Position numbers and translations under genes: made by a program. The notes beneath the pieces are model-generated. The model was not told where the DNA came from. It searched no databases and saw only the letters and a program-made list of their open reading frames with translations. Positions 33,524 through 39,348 of a DNA stretch of 40,073 nucleotides are shown here, one piece after another; position 1 is the stretch's first letter, and each line of letters opens with the position of its first letter. The stretch is from Paludibacteraceae bacterium (GTDB taxonomy: Bacteria > Bacteroidota > Bacteroidia > Bacteroidales > Paludibacteraceae): the NCBI GenBank assembly GCA_024405875.1, contig JAKSOA010000015.1, positions 1-40,073 of the forward strand, written 5' to 3'.

Positions 33524-34131
33524 TATTTTATTTTTCGGTATAAAGGGTCCCGCATTATATACAACAATGCTAACGCCTGCTCTTCTGTCAATTCTTCCGC
33601 TGTAGTGTTAAAGTGATATTCAGCCGCACTCTCAATACCATATACACCGTCACCCAATTCTATTATATTTTTATACACCTCAAAAATCCTCTCTTTTCCC
33701 CATATCAGTTCAATAAGAACCGTAAAATATGCTTCAAATGCCTTTCTTGTGTATGTCCTTGAAAAAGTGCAGAATACATTTTTAGCGGTCTGTTGTGAAA
33801 TGGTACTGCCACCACCTGCCAAATAGCCTACACGCTTATTCTCCTTATAGTTTCTCTTAATTTCATCAAAGTTAAATCCGTGATGTGTATAGAAAGTACT
33901 GTCCTCTCTCTCAAGCAACACATTTGTAAAATTGACCGATGACTTTTCAAGCGGCACCCATTTTTGTTTTATATGGTACTGCTTGCCCAATATCTTTGCC
34001 TCCGCATAACGGATATACATAATAGGTGTCCTGCGCACAGGCACAAAACGCAGTATTATCACTTCAAGCAGAGACAGCGATACAAACGCTATGATTATGA
34101 CAAGTGATATTTTATAGATTTTATTCAGCAT
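33523..34131 (-). CDS. mtgA: Monofunctional biosynthetic peptidoglycan transglycosylase (GT51)
   Basis: The protein is 202 residues from ATG 34131 (an upstream ATG at 34155 would add 8). It has one N-terminal membrane helix followed by a GT51 domain that polymerises lipid II into glycan strands. Motif 1 is EREDSTFYTHHGFNFDEI with the catalytic Glu, motif 2 GGGSTISQQTAKNVF, motif 3 RKAFEAYFTVLIELIWGKERIFEVYKN. The start at 34131 overlaps the upstream gene by 11 bp and places the helix at the very N-terminus. It is the third gene of the operon and lacks a transpeptidase domain. Confidence 0.92.
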   Translation of the reverse strand: MLNKIYKISLVIIIAFVSLSLLEVIILRFVPVRRTPIMYIRYAEAKILGKQYHIKQKWVPLEKSSVNFTNVLLEREDSTFYTHHGFNFDEIKRNYKENKRVGYLAGGGSTISQQTAKNVFCTFSRTYTRKAFEAYFTVLIELIWGKERIFEVYKNIIELGDGVYGIESAAEYHFNTTAEELTEEQALALLYIMRDPLYRKIK

Positions 34132-34831
34132 AATTTTCTCTAATGAATTTAACAAGTGCGACTGTATCCAGTCTGTTTTGAATCGGGGTTATATTGTAAT
34201 CATATATATTAAAGAGACTCTCTTTCTTGGCTATATGTATCTTTCTGACTGTATCTGTTACAATATATACATTTTCAGGTGGAAGAATCCATTGGGCGGC
34301 TGTATCTATAAGACCGTATAAGGAGTCATCGCCGGCAACTATCAAGGCTCCGCCCCTAAAAGTCATTTCCACTTCATTTCTATAGTGTATATGCGATGAT
34401 GGTACTACAGAACCGTCTCTCCTGTATATTGTAATACTGTCTCCTATAGACATTACGCCTCTGTCACCCAAAAACGCCCAAGCCTTATCACCTGATATGT
34501 CTGTAAGCAGTTCACCTGTGTTTATATTGAAATATGCACGCTTATTATACTTTGCCAATATAGCCAGCGTGTCAAAATCTTCAACGTATATCCAATCTAT
34601 AGAGTCAATCTTGACCTCTCCGGTACTTATATCATACAAAAAATTTAATGAATCACGTTTATAATACATATCGCCTGACCCGATATGTGTTCCATATCTG
34701 TCAAGTGATATTCTCTTTTTGGAAAGTTGTATTGTTCCAACTATATCAATGGCAAAAAACACAACCATAGTGGCGGCGATAAAGATAACCGCCCATTGCC
34801 AAAAAGACAATCCTGATTTAAATTTTGACAT
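34121..34831 (-). CDS. Membrane-anchored WG-repeat-like protein
   Basis: This 236-residue protein of unknown function has one transmembrane helix near the N-terminus (WAVIFIAATMVVFFAIDIVGTI, about residues 13-34) and an extracytoplasmic part of short beta-rich repeats. The segment YGLIDTAAQWILPPENVYIV (about residues 180-199) resembles a WG (KWG) repeat. Less regular repeats such as YFNINTGELLTDISG precede it. It overlaps mltG by 1 bp and mtgA by 11 bp, so translation is probably coupled. By position it may be a scaffold or regulator for the transglycosylases on the periplasmic side (inference). Confidence 0.65.
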   Translation of the reverse strand: MSKFKSGLSFWQWAVIFIAATMVVFFAIDIVGTIQLSKKRISLDRYGTHIGSGDMYYKRDSLNFLYDISTGEVKIDSIDWIYVEDFDTLAILAKYNKRAYFNINTGELLTDISGDKAWAFLGDRGVMSIGDSITIYRRDGSVVPSSHIHYRNEVEMTFRGGALIVAGDDSLYGLIDTAAQWILPPENVYIVTDTVRKIHIAKKESLFNIYDYNITPIQNRLDTVALVKFIRENYAE

Positions 34832-35916
34832 TATTTGATACCTTTCTTATTTAAATTCTTTTGATATTTTCTGGCATACCGACTATGTTGCCGGAATGTT
34901 GTGGAATAATCATGAGTGCCGGAAAAGTCAGACTTGGCACACATATAATAGTAATTATGGCGCTCATAATTAAGCACAGCATCAATAGCCCTCTCTGATG
35001 GTATGCGGATAGGACCAGGTGGCAACCCCTGATATTTATATGTGTTATACGGCGAGTCTATCTCCAGATGAGCCTTCAACACCCTTTTTATGGAGAAATC
35101 TCCCCACGCATAACGGACCGTAGGGCAAGATTGCAACGGCATACCTTTTCTAATTCGGTTCATATAGACACCAGCCACCATACGGCGGTCATCGTAGTCA
35201 TTTGTCTCCTCCTCAACTATTGACGCAAGAATAGTAACCTGAATGGGAGTTAGTCCAATCTCATTGCACTTTGCAAGACGTTCCGCATTCCAGAATTTAT
35301 TGTATTCATCAGCCACTGTCCTTGCAACATCATCCGCTGTGGAGCACCAGCAGACATCACGCTTAAAACGCACAAACATAGCCAGAGATGACGCCTCCGT
35401 CAGTCCGAACTTACGCAGAGTTGTATCTGCCGTAAAAGCCTTATAAAGCGACGCCGAATCCACATCCAACTGACGTGACAGATTCCTTGCCACCCAACGG
35501 GTGTATCGTGTCATCTTAACCTCCATAGGCACTTTATTTGAAAGTCCGTAAGCCACCCTGTTAATGAAAGAGCGGTTTGAAATGCCCGGCTCAAGTGAAT
35601 AAAATCCGCACTGAGGCTCCTTCCCCTTTGCAAAAAGCATTATCGCGTGGTCAAACTCCATCTCATTACGAATTAAACTCTTAGACATCAGAGAATCCTT
35701 CACACTATCCCAAGTTGCATTTTTAAGTACATAAAAGTTCCTGTACTTACCACCCTCACAGTTAATGTTGGCACGCCACAGAATATCATAAGCCAGCACT
35801 GCCCCGATGGCAATCACAGCCACGGCGGCAAAAATAATCAGCATATACTTAAGTGCTGGTTTATCCTGTTTTTTTCCACTTTTGGTATTAGAACCTTTAT
35901 TTTTCAAATTTTTCAC
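34831..35916 (-). CDS. mltG: Endolytic murein transglycosylase
   Basis: This protein of about 361 residues has a short basic cytoplasmic tail, one membrane helix (YMLIIFAAVAVIAIGAVLAYDIL) and a YceG/MltG domain. It cuts nascent glycan strands and sets their length. The catalytic Glu lies in the ILASIVEEETNDYDDRRMVAGVYMNR block, followed by SPYNTYKYQGLPPGPIRIPS, the family signature. A TTG at 35937 would extend the frame by 7 codons but lies inside the -7 box TAGATTTG (35942-35935). I therefore start at GTG 35916, about 14 nt after the expected transcription start. It heads the operon mltG-WG-mtgA-MurT-like-AsnB-like. Confidence 0.92.
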   Translation of the reverse strand: MKNLKNKGSNTKSGKKQDKPALKYMLIIFAAVAVIAIGAVLAYDILWRANINCEGGKYRNFYVLKNATWDSVKDSLMSKSLIRNEMEFDHAIMLFAKGKEPQCGFYSLEPGISNRSFINRVAYGLSNKVPMEVKMTRYTRWVARNLSRQLDVDSASLYKAFTADTTLRKFGLTEASSLAMFVRFKRDVCWCSTADDVARTVADEYNKFWNAERLAKCNEIGLTPIQVTILASIVEEETNDYDDRRMVAGVYMNRIRKGMPLQSCPTVRYAWGDFSIKRVLKAHLEIDSPYNTYKYQGLPPGPIRIPSERAIDAVLNYERHNYYYMCAKSDFSGTHDYSTTFRQHSRYARKYQKNLNKKGIK

Positions 35917-35934
35917 AATAAAATTTTCAAATCT

Positions 35935-35942
35935 CAAATCTA
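35935..35942 (-). promoter_or_regulatory. -7 box (TAGATTTG) of the mltG operon
   Basis: The minus strand reads TAGATTTG, a perfect TAnnTTTG. It lies five bases from the divergent tRNA-Ser -7 box, so the two promoters overlap. Confidence 0.6.
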
Positions 35943-35947
35943 TTGAC

Positions 35948-35955
35948 TAAATTTG
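35948..35955 (+). promoter_or_regulatory. -7 box (TAAATTTG) for tRNA-Ser
   Basis: TAAATTTG lies 43 bp before the first base of the tRNA and is divergent from the mltG promoter. Confidence 0.55.
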
Positions 35956-35998
35956 CACTCGCAAAATTAATAAAAGTTTTGCAATTTTCAGCACAAAA

Positions 35999-36085
35999 GG
36001 AAGGATGGGTGAGTGGCTGAAACCACCAGTTTGCTAAACTGACGTACGGGTTACCGTACCGGGGGTTCGAATCCCCCTCCTTCCG
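35999..36085 (+). tRNA. tRNA-Ser (anticodon GCU)
   Basis: This 87-nt tRNA has the acceptor stem GGAAGGA (35999-36005) pairing with TCCTTCC (36078-36084), discriminator G at 36085, and anticodon stem-loop CAGTTTGCTAAACTG with GCT at 36033-36035. A long variable arm (acgtacgggttaccgtacc region) is typical of class II serine tRNAs, and the T-loop is GGTTCGAATCC. The CCA end is not encoded. It reads AGU/AGC serine codons. A rho-independent terminator follows at 36104-36131. Confidence 0.97.
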
Positions 36086-36219
36086 CAAGCGGTTGATTAG
36101 CAGGAGAACACGAAAGTGTTCTCTTTTTTTATTGTGAGTATGCGTTGGGAGTTTACTCACAAAAGCATATACACAATAAAAAATAGGAGGCATTCGCCTC
36201 CTGCTAATCAACCGCTTGC
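36085..36219. repeat. Palindromic element with 22-bp perfect terminal inverted repeats at the tRNA 3' end
   Basis: The first 22 bp (36085-36106, beginning gcaagcggttgattagcag) are exactly complementary to the last 22 bp (36198-36219). Inside are nested dyads: GAACAC/GTGTTC followed by T7, TTGTGAGTA/TACTCACAA, and AGGAGGC/GCCTCCT next to the right arm. No protein is encoded. The left end coincides with the discriminator base of tRNA-Ser, which suggests a small mobile or tRNA-targeting element. Confidence 0.65.
36104..36131 (+). terminator. Rho-independent terminator of tRNA-Ser
   Basis: GAGAACAC-gaaa-GTGTTCTC forms an 8-bp stem with a GAAA loop followed by seven Ts. It lies about 20 nt after the tRNA. 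Confidence 0.75.
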
Positions 36220-36239
36220 AAGGATGCCTGCGGCAGCAT

Positions 36240-36345
36240 TTGGGGATCACGGAGCGAAGCGACGTAATCCCCCTCCTTGCAGGGAACCCCGCCGGAAGGA
36301 AGGGGTTCACGAGCATCTTTAGATGCGAGTAATCCCCTACACCAT
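36240..36345. repeat. Repeat family D, copy 1, with hairpins
   Basis: The direct-repeat part at 36253-36300 (agcgaagcgacgtaatcccc, then cctccttgcagggaacccc) reappears at 37717-37760. Hairpins include GGGGATcACG/CGTaATCCCC around agcgaagc, and GCATCTttAGATGC in the second half. The copies sit on either side of the AbiE pair. Confidence 0.6.
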
Positions 36346-36368
36346 CTCCATGAGTGGCATAGTGAATT

Positions 36369-37070
36369 TTATACTACAAGTGGTACCGCTTGGAAGATAT
36401 GTAGTAAGGAGATAGTCTCTTGACGCAATTTTGTGTGTACAAAATTTTTCATCTTTCCATCCAATAATTCGCCTAAACCTACGTGCATCTGCTTGTCATT
36501 TAGGGCTTCAAGCCTATTTATGCAGTCTTGAATATAGTCTGTCAACGGTTTACCCATTCTTTCTTCAACTATTGATGAGTTGATAGGTGTATGATTTTCT
36601 AAGAAGAACCAACAATCAAAAACATCGCGGTTTGTAGTTTCTGCTCTGTCTAATAAAGCACATAACTTGTGTGCAAACATATCAGAGGCAGACATTACGT
36701 TAACATTGATACCCAACAATGAACGCAATTCATAATGGTTTTGATTCTGAAACACTCTGTTTGAGATTTCTACCTTTAAGTTTCGTTCACCAGCACCATA
36801 GTCCAGCACAATGATAGGACCATAAAATTTACGTTCAGCATCAATGATACGTCCGTACTTAAGCAGAATTGTCTGCACTCGCTCATATACCAGTTGCTCT
36901 TTCTCTTTATCAAGCAAATTAAAGTCCAAATCAACGGAAAATCGGGGCAAATTATAGAAAAACATCAGAGCGGTTCCACCCTTAAAACCTAACAGACTAC
37001 TCAAGTCTTTATCGTTGTAAATATCTTTCAATATTTGCAACATATAGTATTTGTGTTGGTTAACGTTCAT
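36369..37070 (-). CDS. AbiEii-type nucleotidyltransferase toxin
   Basis: The 233-residue protein has the nucleotidyltransferase signature of the AbiEii/DUF1814 family: FKGGTALMFFYNLPRFSVDLDFNLL (about residues 29-53), containing GG-TA and the R-S-DLDF metal-binding aspartates. LKVEISNRVF (third acidic residue), MSASDMFAHKLCALLDRAETTNRDVFDCWFFL and the C-terminal helices are also typical. The family acts as toxin of type IV toxin-antitoxin systems and in phage abortive infection, by modifying tRNA or other nucleotides. It overlaps the AbiEi gene by 4 bp. Confidence 0.85.
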   Translation of the reverse strand: MNVNQHKYYMLQILKDIYNDKDLSSLLGFKGGTALMFFYNLPRFSVDLDFNLLDKEKEQLVYERVQTILLKYGRIIDAERKFYGPIIVLDYGAGERNLKVEISNRVFQNQNHYELRSLLGINVNVMSASDMFAHKLCALLDRAETTNRDVFDCWFFLENHTPINSSIVEERMGKPLTDYIQDCINRLEALNDKQMHVGLGELLDGKMKNFVHTKLRQETISLLHIFQAVPLVV

Positions 37071-37639
37071 TGTTTCAAAATTTTATTAACCCGTTCAGTC
37101 AGTCTTTTACATTGATACATTGGCAGCAGTTCCTCTATTGTTTCTTTGTTGAGAATAGAAATGTTGTCAAAATAGTAATTGGCATTTAAATATAAAGTGT
37201 CCAAAAATGCCCGTTCCGGCGATGCTGTGTTCACGTTCCCATCTTGAATTATTCCACGTGTATCAGCCATAATCTCTCCCTTGATGCGATTATATGTGAT
37301 AATATTTCCATCCACGTCTATTTCCCTATTCAGATAACTTATCAAGGTTATTTCCTCTCCATATTGAAATATCACACCTGCTTTACGCAGTACATAATCC
37401 AAACTGATATACGTGGGAGTATATAGCATACACGCAAGTTCTAATGGATTATATGCAAGTTTGGCATAAAAACCTTTTCTGGGATTCAACAATCTGCCAC
37501 TTTTTACATAATGATTCATTCGCAAAGCTATAACGGACGATGTTAAATCCGGATACATCAATCTTAGCTGAACCATAGATATGACTGTTGCCTTTGAAGC
37601 ATAAAAATCAAGTAATATCTTATTTTGTGAACCAATCAT
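37067..37639 (-). CDS. AbiEi-type antitoxin / transcriptional regulator
   Basis: The 190-residue protein has an N-terminal winged-helix region (about residues 1-60: VISMVQLRLMYPDLTSSVIALRMNHYVKSGRLLNPRKGFY) and a C-terminal AbiEi-like region (PTYISLDYVLRKAGVI, TASPERAFLDTLYLN). The first residues LELACMLYTPTYISLDYVL are characteristic. AbiEi proteins bind their own promoter and repress the operon, and neutralise AbiEii. A perfect TAAATTTG -7 box lies at 37672-37665, 26 bp before the ATG. The order antitoxin then toxin, with a 4-bp overlap, is the usual layout. Confidence 0.85.
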   Translation of the reverse strand: MIGSQNKILLDFYASKATVISMVQLRLMYPDLTSSVIALRMNHYVKSGRLLNPRKGFYAKLAYNPLELACMLYTPTYISLDYVLRKAGVIFQYGEEITLISYLNREIDVDGNIITYNRIKGEIMADTRGIIQDGNVNTASPERAFLDTLYLNANYYFDNISILNKETIEELLPMYQCKRLTERVNKILKQ

Positions 37640-37664
37640 ATTATGTAATCATATTTTCAGTTCG

Positions 37665-37672
37665 CAAATTTA
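37665..37672 (-). promoter_or_regulatory. -7 box (TAAATTTG) of the AbiE operon
   Basis: The minus strand reads TAAATTTG, 26 bp upstream of the AbiEi ATG at 37639. Confidence 0.6.
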
Positions 37673-37716
37673 GTCATAATTTTAGTAAATTCAAATTTTT
37701 TACAAAAAAAATCCAT

Positions 37717-37765
37717 AGCGAAGCGACATAATCCCCCTCCAAGGAACCCCGCTGGAAGGGAGGAT
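37717..37765. repeat. Repeat family D, copy 2
   Basis: This copy (agcgaagcgacataatcccc, then cctccaaggaaccccgctgg) differs from 36253-36300 by a few bases. It ends at the stop codon of the DUF308 gene and forms the other flank of the AbiE pair. Confidence 0.6.
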
Positions 37766-38397
37766 TACTCCCCCTTCTCCGCAGATGTGTAATATTGTTG
37801 TTTAAGTGCGTTAATCTGCCTCTTGGCGTTATTTATGCGGCTACCAAACACACAACTTGTTATAATTCTGAAAATTGCATCAACAATTAAAGCGTATCCC
37901 GCTACAATCATAACAGTGCCAAAATTGCCAATGATGACAACTGCACCTATTGCAAGCACTAACAAACTCATAATCAATAGCAGAAACCAATTGCTAAGAC
38001 TAAACTTGGCGCATTCAATACTACCAACAAACATATAAGCGCCATCAGCAATAATCAGCATTCCTATGATGAACGTGAGCATACTCTCCGCTACTTCGGG
38101 GTTTGCCAAAAACAAAATACCGGCAAAAAGCAAAAGAATGCCGAACAGCAATGAGAAACCACCGAACATAATGCTACGGGCAAAGCAGGCAGCCATTGCA
38201 ACAACTCCTGCGGAGATGAGGAAAATGCCTGTGACAAGGCAGACTGCGTGACCTGAAAGCTCAGGTGTAAGCACAAACATAACACCAAGTCCTAATAGCA
38301 TAATTGAGTAGGCTATCTGTTCAACTAGTGCGTAGCGAACCTGTTTCTTTAACTCCTTTCCAAAGGAGATACCTTCTTGATTCTGATTCTGTTTCAT
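37765..38397 (-). CDS. DUF308 membrane protein (HdeD family)
   Basis: The 210-residue protein has six hydrophobic helices arranged as three pairs, as in HdeD/DUF308 proteins (IAYSIMLLGLGVMFVLTPE, AVCLVTGIFLISAGVVAMAA, GGFSLLFGILLLFAGILFL, LTFIIGMLIIADGAYMF, WFLLLIMSLLVLAIGAVVII, IVAGYALIVDAIFRI). HdeD is linked to acid stress in E. coli; the role in Bacteroidales is unknown. The N-terminus MKQNQNQEGISFGKELKKQ is soluble. A TATTTTTG box lies at 38470-38463. The promoter region is shared with the divergent ZIP gene. Confidence 0.85.
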   Translation of the reverse strand: MKQNQNQEGISFGKELKKQVRYALVEQIAYSIMLLGLGVMFVLTPELSGHAVCLVTGIFLISAGVVAMAACFARSIMFGGFSLLFGILLLFAGILFLANPEVAESMLTFIIGMLIIADGAYMFVGSIECAKFSLSNWFLLLIMSLLVLAIGAVVIIGNFGTVMIVAGYALIVDAIFRIITSCVFGSRINNAKRQINALKQQYYTSAEKGE

Positions 38398-38462
38398 AAT
38401 TAATAAATAAAATGTTTGTTATATTGATTAAAAACACATCAACAAAAGAGATTTAACAAGTG

Positions 38463-38490
38463 CAAAAATAATAAAAACACCATATCTTTG
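38463..38490. promoter_or_regulatory. Divergent promoters of DUF308 and ZIP genes
   Basis: The minus strand has TATTTTTG (38470-38463) and the plus strand TATCTTTG (38483-38490), both TAnnTTTG, 12 bp apart. Confidence 0.55.
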
Positions 38491-38511
38491 TAATCTAAAA
38501 AAAGAAAAATT

Positions 38512-39252
38512 ATGACTAACGTTTGGATTAGTGCCGCAGGACTCGCTCTTGCCACCATTATAGGTTCCATATTAGGATTTGTAGTAAAGAAACTGCCGCA
38601 CAAGTGGAATGACGCTCTGCTTGGCTATTGTGCCGGAGCGATGCTTGCAGCCGCAACCATAGGACTGCTTGTACCTGCCGCTGAGCAGGCTGGAGACGGC
38701 AGATGGTGGGTTGTATGCCTTGGAGTGATTGCCGGTCTGCTTTTCCTTAACTTACTTGATGACCTCATACCCCACCTTCATAAACTAACGGGGTTAGACA
38801 AGGAAGAGCATATAAACAACACCTCAGTAAACAAAATTCTGCTTTTTGTGCTGACAATAGCCATTCACAAACTGCCTGAAGGTATTGCCGCTGGTGTGGG
38901 GTTCAACTCCACTGACACCACAGCCGCTTGGGATGTTACAATAGGCATCGCCATTCAGAACATCCCTGAGGGTATGGTAGTTATAGCACCTTTGCTTATG
39001 GCTGGAGTCTCAACGTGGAGAACATTCCTAATCTCCTTAGCAATTGCAGGACTTGAGGTCATAGGCGTTTGGATTGGCTACGGATTTGGCAGTATTTCAG
39101 CAAAATTCCTACCCGCAATGCTTGCCTTTGCCGGTGGTGCTATGTTATATGTTGTCAGTGATGAGATGATTCCGGAAACCCACGCACACGGCTATGAGAA
39201 GATAGCCACGTACGCTCTTCTTGCGGGATTTCTCACTATACTTTTCATCTGA
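38512..39252 (+). CDS. ZIP family divalent metal transporter
   Basis: The 246-residue membrane protein has eight predicted helices. Helix IV and V signatures are AIHKLPEGIAAGVGF (about residues 122-136) and IAIQNIPEGMVV (about residues 149-160). The His, Pro-Glu-Gly and Asn residues form the metal path in ZIP transporters. The family imports zinc, iron or other divalent ions into the cytoplasm. The loop of about 40 residues between helices III and IV is short and has few histidines (HLHKLTGLDKEEH). The start ATG at 38512 follows TATCTTTG at 38483-38490. Confidence 0.92.
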   Translation: MTNVWISAAGLALATIIGSILGFVVKKLPHKWNDALLGYCAGAMLAAATIGLLVPAAEQAGDGRWWVVCLGVIAGLLFLNLLDDLIPHLHKLTGLDKEEHINNTSVNKILLFVLTIAIHKLPEGIAAGVGFNSTDTTAAWDVTIGIAIQNIPEGMVVIAPLLMAGVSTWRTFLISLAIAGLEVIGVWIGYGFGSISAKFLPAMLAFAGGAMLYVVSDEMIPETHAHGYEKIATYALLAGFLTILFI

Positions 39253-39281
39253 CACTATTTAAAAATAGTAGAATTCCATAA

Positions 39282-39313
39282 TTTGCAAGATTTATATAAA
39301 AATATTATCTTTG
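39282..39313 (+). promoter_or_regulatory. Promoter of the amylase-like gene
   Basis: TTTG at 39282-39285 and TATCTTTG at 39306-39313 are 20 bp apart, a full Bacteroidetes promoter. The ATG follows at 39349. Confidence 0.6.
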
Positions 39314-39348
39314 CATAACAACCTGATATCAATAAATATCTATATACT

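Larger units (their letters stand above)
476..36947. repeat. Dispersed 7-mer ATCGGGG (32 copies, both strands)
   Basis: By hand I count 32 ATCGGGG (or CCCCGAT) sites. Plus-strand starts are 2443, 3499, 5271, 7150, 9913, 10111, 13450, 13707, 14441, 15320, 16799, 20409, 22467, 23705, 25502, 27674, 33281, 33392, 34182 and 36941. CCCCGAT on the plus strand starts at 476, 10393, 11119, 14272, 14900, 20301, 22844, 26849, 27449, 29401, 32930 and 35802. All lie in coding sequences. The longest gaps are 16.8-20.3 kb, 29.4-32.9 kb and after 36.9 kb. In 22 of 32 the preceding base is C. The span given here is only the outer limits of the set. Confidence 0.7.

Noticed and set aside
35927-36316. 129-residue ORF on the minus strand across the tRNA region
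   Set aside because: It runs antisense through tRNA-Ser and the palindromic element, giving the well-known spurious EGDSNPRYGNPYVSLANWW-like peptide; it has no real protein features.
38400-38511. Attachment site or origin in the AT-rich gap between DUF308 and ZIP
   Set aside because: Only two divergent promoters are visible; no DnaA-box cluster and no repeat matching elsewhere.
39253-39275. Terminator after the ZIP gene
   Set aside because: The short dyad ctattt-aa-aaatag has no following T-run and only six A/T-rich pairs, too weak to call.
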